Positions 34,840 through 45,352 of a DNA stretch of 64,000 bases are shown one piece after another. The position numbers and the translations under genes are program-made. The notes beneath the pieces are model-generated. The model was not told the origin of the DNA. It did no database searches and saw nothing but the letters and a program-made list of their open reading frames with translations. Each line of letters begins with the position of its first letter. Position 1 is the first letter of the stretch. The stretch comes from Geminocystis herdmanii PCC 6308. Lineage in GTDB: Bacteria > Cyanobacteriota > Cyanobacteriia > Cyanobacteriales > Cyanobacteriaceae. The stretch is from contig NZ_CM001775.1 in NCBI RefSeq assembly GCF_000332235.1, positions 1,109,630-1,173,629 of the forward strand, in the 5' to 3' direction.

Positions 34840-37737
34840 TTATAATAGTTTTGTAAGGTATTTTGCGAGGTAAGATTTTTTCGATTTAGCAATTTTTTCT
34901 GGTGTGCCAACTGCCACTAATTCTCCTCCTTTGTCGCCTCCTTCTAAGCCTAAATCGATAATCCAATCGGCACATTTTATCACATCTAAATTATGCTCGA
35001 TAACCACGATCGAATTGCCTTTATCTGCCAATTTTTGCAAAACATTTAATAAGTGATGCACGTCATAAAAAGATAATCCTGTAGTTGGTTCATCAATTAA
35101 GTATATGGTTTTCCCTGTGGCACGGCGAGACAATTCCGTAGCCAGTTTCACCCGTTGCGCTTCTCCCCCTGATAAAGTGGGCGCAGACTGCCCTAATTTA
35201 ATGTAGGTTAAGCCAACATCGAGAAGGGTTTGGAGGCGATTCACCGCACGAGGGATATTTTCAAAAACTTGTAAGGCTTCCTCTACCGTCATATTGAGGA
35301 CATCGGCGATCGAATATCCCTTATACTTAACTTGGAGAGTTTCACGGTTATACCTTGCACCCTTGCAGATGTCACATTGTACATAGACATCAGGTAAGAA
35401 ATTCATGGAAATCACATTGACACCTTGACCGCTACAGGCTTCACATCTTCCCCCCTTGACGTTAAAAGAGAATCTACCGGCTTTATAGCCTCTGGCTTTG
35501 GCTTCGATGGTTTCTGTGAATAACTCCCGAATCACGTCAAAAACGCCTGTATAAGTGGCAGGATTCGATCGAGGAGTGCGCCCGATGGGGGATTGATCAA
35601 TTACAATGACTTTATCTACCGCTTCTATGCCTTCCAATGCGTCTAAATCTTTGGGGAAGGGTACATTACGGCTAAGATGATGTTGAAGGGAAGGATATAA
35701 TAACTCGTTAATGAGGGTGGATTTACCGCTACCAGATACCCCCGTGACACAGACAAACTTGCCTAGAGGTATCTCGACATCGATATTTTTTAGGTTGTTG
35801 CGGTGACAATTTTTGAGGGTTAAAAATTTGCCGTTGCCTTCCCTTCTGTTTTCTGGTATCTCGATTTTGAGTCGCCCTGATAGATAAGCGCCTGTTAAAG
35901 ATTTTTCATTGTTGAGGAGAGTTTGCAAGTCACCCTGACAAACAATTTCGCCACCGTGTACCCCTGCTTTTACGCCTATATCCACAATATGATCAGCAAA
36001 CTTGATCGTATCCTCATCATGTTCTACAATAATTAAAGTATTGTCGAGTTCTCGTAATTTTTTTAAGGTTTCTAAAAGTCGATCGTTATCTCGTTGATGT
36101 AAACCAATACTAGGCTCATCTAAAACATACAACACCCCTGTTAAACCTGAGCCAATTTGAGTAGCTAATCTAATTCTTTGGGCTTCTCCTCCCGATAGTG
36201 TCATAGCGGTTCGATCGAGGGTAAGATAGTCTAAGCCTACATTCATGAGGAATTGTAATCGATCGTTGATTTCTCGTAAAGCCAATTCGCCGATTTGGGC
36301 TTGTTTAGGAGTTAATTGAATATTCTGAATGCGGTTAACACATTCACCGATAGAGATGCTAGTTAAATCATAGATAGAATACTGCCCCAACTTGACGGAT
36401 AAGGCTTCGGGTTTCAGACGTTTACCGTGACAAACTTCACAGACTTGATACTCTAAATATTGCTCTAATTTTTGCTTGATAACATCAGAATTGCTTTCTT
36501 GATAGGTTTTATCTAACATGGGAATAACCCCACGATAATAACCGTATTGGATATTTTGAATTTCCTTGTCACCGTAAAGGATAATATGCTGTTGTTGAGG
36601 GGTAAGACTTTCCCAAGAATCAGTAAGTTTAAATTTATACTCCTTGCTGACGTATTCAAGGAGAGAGAGATAATAGGGGTTATCTTTTTCTGCCCAAGGT
36701 GCGATGGCATTAATTACTTTGGCTGTGGGATCAGGTATGATTAAATGGGGAGAAAACTGCCTTAAACTACCCAACCCGTGACAAGACTCACAAGCGCCAT
36801 AGGGAGAGTTAAAGGAAAAAAGACGGGGGGATAATTCTTCCATCACCGCCCCATGAGTAGGACAAGCAAACTTCTCAGAGAATACGAGATCCCCCCTACC
36901 CCCCTTACTAAGGGGGGATAAAGAGGGGTTTTGCTTACTAAGAGAAGAATCGACTCCCCTCTCCTGTGATAAAGAGGATGAGGCTTTTCCTTCCCCCTTT
37001 TTTAAGGGGGACTGAGGGGGATCATTTTCCTCTATAATTTCTACAATAGCGATACCATCAGCAATTTTGAGACAAGTAGAGAGGGAGTCAGCTAACCTTT
37101 CTTGAAGATTTGGTTTAACGATGAGTCGATCGACCAAAACACTGATATTATGATGTTGTTGGGGTTTAAGTTCGATATTGTCGGCTAACTCTCGAATTTC
37201 CTCGTTAATTTTGACTCTGACGAAGCCTTGAGAGCGTAAACTAGATAATAGTTGATGATGATTGCCTTTTTTACCTCTAACAACGGGCGCTAATAAATGT
37301 ATCTTGGTTTTTTCGGGTAAGGATAAAATTCGATCGATCATCTCATCGATGGTCTGAGGGGTGATAGAATGATCACAGATGGGACAATGGGGATTTCCTG
37401 CTCTACCATAGAGTAATCGTAAATAATCGTAAATTTCTGTAACAGTACCTACCGTCGATCGAGGATTATGGGAAGTGGACTTTTGATCGATCGAAATAGC
37501 AGGGGATAAACCCTCTATACTATCAACATCAGGCTTATCTAATTGTCCCAAAAACTGTCGTGCGTAAGCACTTAATGATTCAACATAACGCCTTTGCCCT
37601 TCAGCGAAAATAGTATCAAAGGCGAGGGAGGATTTACCACTACCCGAAACTCCCGTAAAGACAATTAACTTATTACGAGGTAAGTCTAAATCGATATTTT
37701 TTAAATTATGTTGCCTAGCGCCACGAATACGAATCAT
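34840..37737 (-). CDS. uvrA: Excinuclease ABC subunit A
   Basis: Damage-recognition ATPase of nucleotide excision repair. 965 aa with two ABC modules: Walker A GVSGSGKSSLAFDTIF near residue 31 and GVSGSGKSTLINELLY in the second half, signatures LSGGEAQRIRLA and LSGGEAQRVKLATEL, and Walker B VLDEPSIGLHQRD and LIDEPTTGLS. Zinc ligands CPIC, CPTHG/CESCHGLG and CEACSGQG...CDICKGARY are present. Residues 239-283 are not part of the family: they are encoded by a GATCCCCC-type palindromic repeat inserted in frame before the FACPTHG zinc region. Confidence 0.95.
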   Translation of the reverse strand: MIRIRGARQHNLKNIDLDLPRNKLIVFTGVSGSGKSSLAFDTIFAEGQRRYVESLSAYARQFLGQLDKPDVDSIEGLSPAISIDQKSTSHNPRSTVGTVTEIYDYLRLLYGRAGNPHCPICDHSITPQTIDEMIDRILSLPEKTKIHLLAPVVRGKKGNHHQLLSSLRSQGFVRVKINEEIRELADNIELKPQQHHNISVLVDRLIVKPNLQERLADSLSTCLKIADGIAIVEIIEENDPPQSPLKKGEGKASSSLSQERGVDSSLSKQNPSLSPLSKGGRGDLVFSEKFACPTHGAVMEELSPRLFSFNSPYGACESCHGLGSLRQFSPHLIIPDPTAKVINAIAPWAEKDNPYYLSLLEYVSKEYKFKLTDSWESLTPQQQHIILYGDKEIQNIQYGYYRGVIPMLDKTYQESNSDVIKQKLEQYLEYQVCEVCHGKRLKPEALSVKLGQYSIYDLTSISIGECVNRIQNIQLTPKQAQIGELALREINDRLQFLMNVGLDYLTLDRTAMTLSGGEAQRIRLATQIGSGLTGVLYVLDEPSIGLHQRDNDRLLETLKKLRELDNTLIIVEHDEDTIKFADHIVDIGVKAGVHGGEIVCQGDLQTLLNNEKSLTGAYLSGRLKIEIPENRREGNGKFLTLKNCHRNNLKNIDVEIPLGKFVCVTGVSGSGKSTLINELLYPSLQHHLSRNVPFPKDLDALEGIEAVDKVIVIDQSPIGRTPRSNPATYTGVFDVIRELFTETIEAKARGYKAGRFSFNVKGGRCEACSGQGVNVISMNFLPDVYVQCDICKGARYNRETLQVKYKGYSIADVLNMTVEEALQVFENIPRAVNRLQTLLDVGLTYIKLGQSAPTLSGGEAQRVKLATELSRRATGKTIYLIDEPTTGLSFYDVHHLLNVLQKLADKGNSIVVIEHNLDVIKCADWIIDLGLEGGDKGGELVAVGTPEKIAKSKKSYLAKYLTKLL
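36889..37023. repeat. GATCCCCC palindromic repeat translated in frame within uvrA
   Basis: 135 bp (45 codons) starting and ending with GATCCCCC/GGGGGATC and containing two internal CCCCCTTnnnAAGGGGG hairpins. It encodes DPPQSPLKKGEG...SPLSKGGRGD, typical of these repeats when read in frame. No stop codon is created. Confidence 0.88.
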
Positions 37738-37848
37738 TTTGAAAATTTACTATACACAAACTTATCTAAGTTTGACATATAATTAGGCGCTATTGCTTTC
37801 CATCGCAACGATCGATCACCATCACTTAACGATCGACTATACTAAATT

Positions 37849-38661
37849 ATGAGATTAAGTCTGAAAAAATCAATTATGAATAACAATGATTCTTCACTAT
37901 GGCAGTGGCAAGAGACAGACAACGGTAACTATCTCACTTGTCAACTATTAAAAGATTGGCAACACGGTTTTTTTTCCAGTCATTTTCAAGGGAAACTTCC
38001 CGAAATGTTAGTAAAGCATCTCAATCCTAGCGCTTCTATCTATCGTCTTAAACAAATTCATAGTGATATATTGCTTTCCACCGATAAAGTTGACTTCTTA
38101 AAACAAGACGCTGATTTAGTAGAAGGAGATGGCATCATTACCCAAAAACCTTTACAGTCGGTATGGGCGGCTAGTGCAGATTGTACACCAGTACTAATAG
38201 CCGATCGAGCTACAGGAAAAGTTACTGCTATCCATTCAGGTTGGAGAGGTACAGCTAGTAAAATTGTACCAAAAGCTATTGATTTATTAAAATCTCAAGG
38301 TAGTAAAGAAGAAAACCTCTTATTTGCTCTCGGTCCTGCTATTCATGGTAAAGTATATCAAGTTGATAAACCCGTAGCCATCAAAGTATTAAAAACTATT
38401 ATTAATGAAGATTTAGAAGATAATTTAATCATCGAAAAAGGTTATCAATTAAATCATCAACCTATCCTCCCCGATGAAGAAGAAAACAAAGTAAAATTAA
38501 ACGTAACCCAAGTAATTAATTTGCAAATTCAACAGCAAAATATTCCTGTTGACAACATTTCGATCGCACCTTATTGTACTTATCAAACCCCTGAATTTTT
38601 CTTCTCTTATCGCCGTACAAAACAAAAAAATGTACAATGGTCTGGTATAGTTTCTTTATGA
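37849..38661 (+). CDS. pgeF: Peptidoglycan editing factor / multicopper polyphenol oxidase-like (PgeF, YfiH)
   Basis: 270 aa, or 261 from the second Met at 37876. The family zinc site is formed by the His of LKQIHSD, the Cys of SADCTPVLIAD, and the His of VTAIHSGWRGT, all seen. The C-terminal APYCTYQTPEFFFSYRR is also typical. Related enzymes trim unusual amino acids from peptidoglycan precursors or hydrolyse purine nucleosides; which applies here cannot be told. It diverges from uvrA. Confidence 0.88.
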   Translation: MRLSLKKSIMNNNDSSLWQWQETDNGNYLTCQLLKDWQHGFFSSHFQGKLPEMLVKHLNPSASIYRLKQIHSDILLSTDKVDFLKQDADLVEGDGIITQKPLQSVWAASADCTPVLIADRATGKVTAIHSGWRGTASKIVPKAIDLLKSQGSKEENLLFALGPAIHGKVYQVDKPVAIKVLKTIINEDLEDNLIIEKGYQLNHQPILPDEEENKVKLNVTQVINLQIQQQNIPVDNISIAPYCTYQTPEFFFSYRRTKQKNVQWSGIVSL

Positions 38662-38738
38662 ACTACTTAAAATAAGGGTTATTGAGTAATAGCTGTTTAA
38701 ATTTTAGCAAGGTAAATAATTACAAAAAATGTATTTGA

Positions 38739-38828
38739 CTAATGTTTAAATCAATTCTTACTACTATCTCCTGTATCCTATCTCCTATCTCCTCCCATTA
38801 TCTAAAATTTTATGTCGAACTGAGGTTA
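38739..38828. repeat. Dispersed repeat family B, copy at 38.7 kb
   Basis: CTAATGTTTAAATCAATTCTTACTACT, then TATCTCCT-type tandem units, then AAAATTTTATGTCGAACTGAGGTTA, ending just before the ferredoxin start codon (38833). Confidence 0.72.
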
Positions 38829-38832
38829 ACTT

Positions 38833-39159
38833 ATGCCTAAAATAATTGTTCAAGGAAAGATAATTGAGTGTGAAAAAGGAGCAAACTTACGTCAAGTTTT
38901 ACTCAAAAATAACATCGATTTATACAATGGAAAAGCTAAATATATTAACTGTTTAGGCATTGGTACTTGTGGCACTTGTGCTGTGGAAATTGAAGGAGAA
39001 ATTAATCCCCCTAATTGGAAAGATAAAACCCGTCTTAGTCTTCCTCCCCATAAGTTAGAGCGAAATTTAAGATTAGCTTGTCAAACGGAAGTTTTAGGGG
39101 ATATAACTGTGTCTAAATATGACAAATTTTGGGGGCAAGGAGGGACAAAAATTTGGTAG
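38833..39159 (+). CDS. [2Fe-2S] ferredoxin, plant-type fold
   Basis: 108 aa. Cluster ligands are C40, C46, C49 in NCLGIGTCGTC and C83 in LRLACQTEV, the plant-type spacing with a longer first interval. The insert PPNWKDKTRLSLPPHKLERN before the last Cys differs from photosynthetic PetF, so it is a specialised ferredoxin. A repeat of family B supplies the 5' flank; GAGG lies 10 bases before the start within it. Confidence 0.85.
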   Translation: MPKIIVQGKIIECEKGANLRQVLLKNNIDLYNGKAKYINCLGIGTCGTCAVEIEGEINPPNWKDKTRLSLPPHKLERNLRLACQTEVLGDITVSKYDKFWGQGGTKIW

Positions 39160-39281
39160 CTTTATCTTAAACAATATCTAATTTAAGTTTAATTTTTTTA
39201 TTAAAAATTAATATATTTTTAGCTATTTTTACTCAAAAAAATTAGCATTTTTCATTTTATGCTATTTTATATACTTTTATA

Positions 39282-39371
39282 GATACAAAGTATTAAAACC
39301 TTGATTTTTTTATTCTTTAACCTAATACCTAACACCTATCTTCATCAAAATACTTTTTCAGCAACCCCTAC
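39282..39371 (-). repeat. Dispersed repeat family A, copy A1
   Basis: Read on the minus strand: TAGGGGTTGCTGAAAAAGTA, TTTTGATGAAGATAGG, tandem GTGTTAGGTATTAGG units, then ATCAAGGTTTTAATACTTTG. It begins a few bases after the stop of the gene at 39376. Confidence 0.75.
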
Positions 39372-39375
39372 TTAC

Positions 39376-39789
39376 TTACTTAATTGATTGTTTATTCGCA
39401 ATTTTTAATTCTTGATAACTGGCAAAAGATTTTAACCTGAATAGGTTTAATGTTTGTCCTAAATTGAGGGGAAACACCGAAATTCCTTCTAAACGAGATT
39501 GAATCCAACCATCCCCCCAACTCCATTCTTGATAACCGTCAATGCCACCACTTAAAATTAAACGGAGACAATTATTGTTCATATATTCAACTTTATTTTT
39601 AATTTCTATTAAACCTACATAAAAACTAAAAGTATCCCCTTGAGATAATTTACTGGCAGATTTTTCGGTAAATTTTAAAGGAAAACACCATTGTTTTAAA
39701 TCACTAATATTTAATAAACTATCCCGAAAAATAGTTTCTTTTGCTTTAACTTCAATTCTTAATTCGCTTTTTTGAAATTTACCTAACAT
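39376..39789 (-). CDS. Conserved hypothetical protein, 137 aa
   Basis: Soluble protein without recognised motif. The C-terminal half has a dense aromatic stretch (GGIDGYQEWSWGDGWIQSRLEGISVFPLNLGQTLNLFRLKSF) that suggests a beta-rich ligand-binding fold, but I cannot name a family. It is flanked on both sides by copies of repeat family A. Confidence 0.55.
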   Translation of the reverse strand: MLGKFQKSELRIEVKAKETIFRDSLLNISDLKQWCFPLKFTEKSASKLSQGDTFSFYVGLIEIKNKVEYMNNNCLRLILSGGIDGYQEWSWGDGWIQSRLEGISVFPLNLGQTLNLFRLKSFASYQELKIANKQSIK

Positions 39790-39838
39790 AAACCTTTCAT
39801 TTATAACTTAACTTCTCGATCGTTATTGTATAACTTTT

Positions 39839-39951
39839 CTATACAAAATATCAAAACCTTGATTTTTCACTATTTCTCCTATCTCCTCTCTTCTGTCTCC
39901 TGTCTCCTAACTCCTATCTCTATCAAAATACTTTTTAATCAACACCTAAAT
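39839..39951 (-). repeat. Dispersed repeat family A, copy A2
   Basis: Read on the minus strand: GTGTTGATTAAAAAGTATTT, TGATAGAGATAGG, tandem AGGAGACA/AGGAGATA units, then ATCAAGGTTTTGATATTTTG. It lies upstream of the gene at 39376-39789. Confidence 0.75.
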
Positions 39952-40031
39952 AGAAAAAATATTGCTCAATTTGCCACGATCGATCAAAATTTGATAATCT
40001 AAGCAAATAAACTTATAGCAGAAAAAATAAA

Positions 40032-41195
40032 GTGAGTATTATAATTGGTCGTGGTAAACAAGCGCGTAGAGCTTATGGTATAGATGAAATCGCCTTAGTA
40101 CCGGGTAATAGAACATTAGACCCAGTTTTAGCGGATACCCATGTTACGATTGGAGGAATCGAACGAGAAATTCCTATTCTTGCTAGTGCTATGGATGGTG
40201 TTGTAGATGTTAAAATGGCGGTACTTTTGTCTCAATTAGGCTCATTAGGAGTATTAAACCTTGAGGGTATCCAAACTCGTTATGAAGACCCCAATCCTAT
40301 TCTCGATCGCATTGCCTCCGTTGGCAAGTCAGAATTTGTCGGTTTAATGCAGGAATTATACAGCGTACCTGTTAAACCAGAATTAATTAAACAAAGAATT
40401 ACAGACATCAAACAACAAGGCGGTATCGCTGCGGTAAGTTTAACTCCTGCTGGTGCTAGTCAATACGGTAAAGTAGTCGCAGAAGCGGGGGCAGATTTAG
40501 TCTTTATTCAAGCTACCGTTGTTTCCACAGCTCACTTATCTCCTGACACCATAACCCCCTTAGACTTAGCTAGTTTCTGTGAGCAAATGCCCATGCCCGT
40601 TATTTTGGGTAACTGCGTTACTTATGATGTAACTTTACAATTACTTAAAGCTGGAGCAGCTGGTATTTTAGTCGGTATTGGTCCGGGTGCGGCTTGTACT
40701 TCTAGGGGAGTTTTAGGGGTAGGTATTCCCCAAGCCACTGCTGTTGCCGATTGTGCTGCCGCTAGGGATGATTTTGAGAAGGAAACAGGCAAATATATTC
40801 CCATTATTGCCGATGGTGGTATCATCACTGGAGGAGATATTTGTAAATGTATCGCCTGTGGTGCTGATGCTGTTATGATTGGCTCACCCATTGCCCGTAG
40901 TGCCGAAGCACCGGGTAGAGGTTTTCATTGGGGTATGGCAACTCCTAGCCCTGTTTTACCTCGTGGTACTAGAATTAATGTTGGTACTACTGGCTCGATC
41001 GAAGAAATTTTACGAGGCCCTGCTAAACTCGATGATGGTACTCATAATCTACTAGGTGCTTTAAAAACCAGTATGGGTACATTAGGAGCAAAAAATATCA
41101 AAGAAATGCAGGAAGTCGAAGTTGTAATTGCACCATCTTTATTAACAGAGGGTAAAGTTTATCAAAAAGCCCAACAATTAGGGATGGGCAAATAG
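40032..41195 (+). CDS. guaB3: GuaB3-family IMP dehydrogenase-related protein
   Basis: 387-aa TIM-barrel protein of the IMP dehydrogenase family without CBS domains, starting at GTG 40032. The Cys loop GPGAACTSRGVLGVG holds the catalytic C222, and the phosphate/substrate blocks IADGGIITGGDICKCIACGADAVMIGSP and GRGFHWGMATPSPVLPRGTRI are present. It is the cyanobacterial/actinobacterial GuaB3 type and may make XMP from IMP alongside GuaB. The stop codon TAG opens a TAGGAGACAGG tandem repeat. Confidence 0.9.
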   Translation: MSIIIGRGKQARRAYGIDEIALVPGNRTLDPVLADTHVTIGGIEREIPILASAMDGVVDVKMAVLLSQLGSLGVLNLEGIQTRYEDPNPILDRIASVGKSEFVGLMQELYSVPVKPELIKQRITDIKQQGGIAAVSLTPAGASQYGKVVAEAGADLVFIQATVVSTAHLSPDTITPLDLASFCEQMPMPVILGNCVTYDVTLQLLKAGAAGILVGIGPGAACTSRGVLGVGIPQATAVADCAAARDDFEKETGKYIPIIADGGIITGGDICKCIACGADAVMIGSPIARSAEAPGRGFHWGMATPSPVLPRGTRINVGTTGSIEEILRGPAKLDDGTHNLLGALKTSMGTLGAKNIKEMQEVEVVIAPSLLTEGKVYQKAQQLGMGK

Positions 41196-41255
41196 GAGAC
41201 AGGAAGACAGGTGGACAGGTGGACAGGTGGACAGGTGGACAGGCAGACAGGAAGA
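41193..41255. repeat. Short tandem repeat, units GACAGGTG / GACAGGAA
   Basis: Six or more 8-bp units beginning in the guaB3 stop codon. Confidence 0.88.
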
Positions 41256-41285
41256 CTAGAAGAATAGGAGACTAGGAGATAATTA

Positions 41286-41364
41286 ATTCTTAATTCTTAA
41301 CTCTTAATTCTTAATTCTTAATTCTTAATTCTTAATTCTCCATTCTCCATTCTCCATTCTCCAT
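41286..41364. repeat. Short tandem repeats TTCTTAA then CTCCATT
   Basis: Two adjoining heptad arrays in the 260-bp gap before clpR; the unit changes once, near 41337. Confidence 0.88.
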
Positions 41365-41456
41365 TATTTCGTAATTACCCAACGCGCACAGTAACGAGAT
41401 TGTGTCAAAATCTAAAGAAGTATTTTAATTAAGCCCAGTTAAGACAAAATAACAAG

Positions 41457-42143
41457 ATGAATTCACCAATTCAAGCTGTAAGCGCTCCCTATCGAGGCGA
41501 TGCTTATTATCGCACTCCACCGCCAGATTTACCTTCTTTACTTTTAAAAGAAAGAATTGTTTATTTAGGATTGCCTTTAGTCTCCCCTGACGAGTATAAA
41601 GATCAATTAGGGGTGGATGTAACAGAGTTAATTATTGCACAACTGTTGTTTTTACAATTCGATGATCCTGAAAAACCGATTTATCTGTATATTAACTCTA
41701 CGGGTACATCATGGTATGGCGGTGATTCCATCGGATTTGAAACGGAAGCCTTCGCTATTTGTGACACTATTAGTTATATTAAACCTCCTGTCCATACTAT
41801 CTGTTTAGGTCAAGCTATGGGTACGGCGGCGATGATTTTAGCTTCTGGCACGAAGGGATGTCGATCGAGCTTACCCCATGCTACCATCATTTTGCATCAA
41901 GCTAGACAAGGAGCGCAAGGACAAGCCACCGATATTTCCATTCGGGCGCGGGAAGTTATCGTTAATAAACGAGTCATGCTAAAAATGTTTGCTGATAAAA
42001 CAGGGCAACCTGTAGAGAAAATCGAAAAAGATACCGATAGAATGCTCTATATGAATCCTTACCAAGCGAAGGAATACGGGTTGATCGATCGAGTACTCGA
42101 AAGCTCAAAAGACTTACCTGTACCTTTAGCCGCTGTCAGCTAA
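41457..42143 (+). CDS. clpR: ClpR, catalytically inactive Clp protease subunit
   Basis: 228 aa. Overall ClpP fold (YLYINSTG, TICLGQAMGTAAMILASGTKG, LPHATIILHQ, DTDRMLYMNPYQAKEYGLID), but the active-site Ser of GLAASMGA is replaced by Gly122 in GQAMGTAA, while His147 remains. In cyanobacteria ClpR forms a mixed ring with ClpP3 and the pair works with ClpC. The gene is followed 39 bases later by clpP3, the conserved operon order. Confidence 0.92.
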   Translation: MNSPIQAVSAPYRGDAYYRTPPPDLPSLLLKERIVYLGLPLVSPDEYKDQLGVDVTELIIAQLLFLQFDDPEKPIYLYINSTGTSWYGGDSIGFETEAFAICDTISYIKPPVHTICLGQAMGTAAMILASGTKGCRSSLPHATIILHQARQGAQGQATDISIRAREVIVNKRVMLKMFADKTGQPVEKIEKDTDRMLYMNPYQAKEYGLIDRVLESSKDLPVPLAAVS

Positions 42144-42182
42144 CCATTATTTATTCACTAATATCAAATCGAGAGCAAAAAT

Positions 42183-42782
42183 ATGCCTATTGGAGTACCT
42201 AGAGTTCCATATCAAGCACCCGGACAACCCTATAGCGACTGGGTAAATATATACGATCGACTTTATCGAGAAAGAATTATCTTTTTAGGTAGAGGAGTTA
42301 ATGACAGTTTAGCTAACCAAATTATTGCGGTGATGCTTTATCTCGATTCCGAAGACAATAATAAACCCATTTACCTGTATATCAACTCCCCCGGAGGCTC
42401 TGTCACCGCAGGATTGGCAATTTATGACACCATGCAACATATTAAATCGGAAGTGGTGACTATTTGTGTCGGTTTAGCCGCTTCTATGGGGGCATTTTTA
42501 CTAACCGCAGGTACTAAAGGAAAAAGATTAGCTTTACCCCATTCTCGTATCATGATACACCAACCCCTAGGCGGTGTACAAGGTAGAAGACAAGCTACGG
42601 ATATTGAAATTGAGGCGAAAGAAATTCTCCGTATTCGTGATGAATTAAATGGCATGATGGCTCATCATACAGGACAATCGATCGAAAAAATTGCCAAAGA
42701 TACCGATCGAGATTACTTTATGTCGGCTCAAGAAGCTCTTGAATACGGCTTAATTGATAAAGTCATCGAAGATAGAGTGTAA
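42183..42782 (+). CDS. clpP3: ATP-dependent Clp protease proteolytic subunit ClpP3
   Basis: 199 aa. The catalytic Ser101 ([11 protein letters not shown]) and His126 (SRIMIHQP) are intact, with the third residue in DTDRDYFMS (173-181). It is the active partner of ClpR upstream, in the same operon. The numbering as ClpP3 rests on that neighbour. Confidence 0.93.
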   Translation: MPIGVPRVPYQAPGQPYSDWVNIYDRLYRERIIFLGRGVNDSLANQIIAVMLYLDSEDNNKPIYLYINSPGGSVTAGLAIYDTMQHIKSEVVTICVGLAASMGAFLLTAGTKGKRLALPHSRIMIHQPLGGVQGRRQATDIEIEAKEILRIRDELNGMMAHHTGQSIEKIAKDTDRDYFMSAQEALEYGLIDKVIEDRV

Positions 42783-42788
42783 ATCAAA

Positions 42789-42893
42789 TTAGGAATTAGG
42801 AATTAGGAATTAAACCATCTTTTAAATTGACATACTCCCATTCCTCATTACTCATTACTCATTACTCATTCCTCATTCCTCATTTCTTTTTTA
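42789..42893. repeat. Short tandem repeats GGAATTA and CTCATTA
   Basis: GGAATTA units follow the clpP3 stop and, after about 25 bases, an array of TTCCTCATTACTCA units runs to 42888. Confidence 0.85.
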
Positions 42894-43033
42894 CTCCCCC
42901 TTTTGGTAAGATTAACATTGAGCTTATATTCAGTTAATTAAATCACAGCGTTAATGTGGTGAAAACTTGACATGATAAGCATTTTAAGACAAAATTTACT
43001 TTACTTTCATAAAATCAGGAGTATATTAAGGAT

Positions 43034-43300
43034 ATGAGAAATTCAAGAGCTGTAAAAACTTTTGCGAATAATCCTGCCGTTGAAGAACGCCGTTTTTTGT
43101 TTGAAGTTACTGGTATTGCTGATCAAGGAGAGAATAGTGTAAACTACCCTATTCGTCAAAGTGGTAATACTTTTATTGCCGTGCCTTATGCTCGGATGAA
43201 TTACGAAATGAATCGCATTAACCGTTTAGGTGGCAAGATTATTAGTATTTCTCCTATTGGTGTGGTTGCACCCTTAGTTGGTACTTCAGCAAGTGCGTAA
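43034..43300 (+). CDS. CpcD-type phycobilisome rod linker, stand-alone
   Basis: 88 aa, a single CpcD domain ([14 protein letters not shown]...[39 protein letters not shown]). It would cap phycocyanin rods or dock a protein to them. It is much closer to the N-terminal domain of PetH, encoded 22 bases downstream, than that domain is to typical rod-capping CpcD, so it looks like a tandem duplicate of the petH domain rather than the cpc-operon gene. It is probably co-transcribed with petH. Confidence 0.85.
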   Translation: MRNSRAVKTFANNPAVEERRFLFEVTGIADQGENSVNYPIRQSGNTFIAVPYARMNYEMNRINRLGGKIISISPIGVVAPLVGTSASA

Positions 43301-43322
43301 TAGGTAAGGAGTTATTTTGTAA

Positions 43323-44525
<1,203 letters not shown>

Positions 44526-44544
44526 TAATTGGTTCTTTTTTTAA

Positions 44545-44568
44545 CCCCCTAACGGGGGCTTTTTTTTT
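44545..44568 (+). terminator. Rho-independent terminator after petH
   Basis: CCCCC TAAC GGGGG followed by C and nine T, 20 bases past the petH stop. Confidence 0.92.
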
Positions 44569-44650
44569 CGTTCGTAAGGGGGTAAACTCTTCTTTTTCTT
44601 CATTTTTTCCTTATTACTCATTACCATCGATAACACTTTTTTCGCTACTG

Positions 44651-45244
44651 CTAATTGTCGTCGTAGTCTTCATCAAACAACAACTCTTCGAGGATAAAAC
44701 CTAACTCCTCCTCCTCCGCTTGAAATACCTCGATTTTACCCAGACTTCTTCTTTCACCTACAAATAAAATCGGAGTTAACGGGGTGCAAATATTGTATTT
44801 TTGTTCAAAACTATAAAAACTAGCCAAAAACTGTAATTCTTCAGGCTCAATTTCCGAAGCGTGTTCTTCTATCTCCAAACTTATAATATTATTTTCTTCT
44901 AAAGGAGGTAACTCTCCACTGGCAGTCAAAATAAAACCAGTGCGTTTGAGATAAAGATTTAACTCCCCTAATACCGCTTTAGCATCATCGAAAATAGCTT
45001 CAATTTCGTCACTATCCTCTACCATGACGGTTTCGCCATATTCTTCATCTTCATCATCGTTGATTTCTTCTGTTAGGATAACAATAGCTAAGTCGATCGG
45101 CATTAATAAAACATAGGCTTTACCATCATACTCGATTTCGTTTTCTACATAACAAGAGAGCGATCGCTCTTCTTCATCATAGATAGTGACAATTTCGGTA
45201 TCATCATATTGCCCACTTTCTGAAGAAAATTGAGAAGAAGACAT
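44651..45244 (-). CDS. DUF3727 family protein
   Basis: 197-aa acidic protein. The first 90 residues resemble DUF1292 (VTIYDEEERSLSCYVENEIEYDGKAYVLLMPID) and the remainder DUF3727 (ICTPLTPILFVGERRSLGKIEVFQAEEEELGFILEELLFDE). It is conserved in cyanobacteria and plastid-bearing plants; function not established. Convergent with petH. Confidence 0.85.
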   Translation of the reverse strand: MSSSQFSSESGQYDDTEIVTIYDEEERSLSCYVENEIEYDGKAYVLLMPIDLAIVILTEEINDDEDEEYGETVMVEDSDEIEAIFDDAKAVLGELNLYLKRTGFILTASGELPPLEENNIISLEIEEHASEIEPEELQFLASFYSFEQKYNICTPLTPILFVGERRSLGKIEVFQAEEEELGFILEELLFDEDYDDN

Positions 45245-45352
45245 AATTAATTTTAGCTAGAAACTAGATTTCAATTGTTTGTAAAAATTAGAATATCATG
45301 GTTTGAGATCATAAGAAAGAACTACTCAATACTTTGGTTATCTTTCTAAAAT

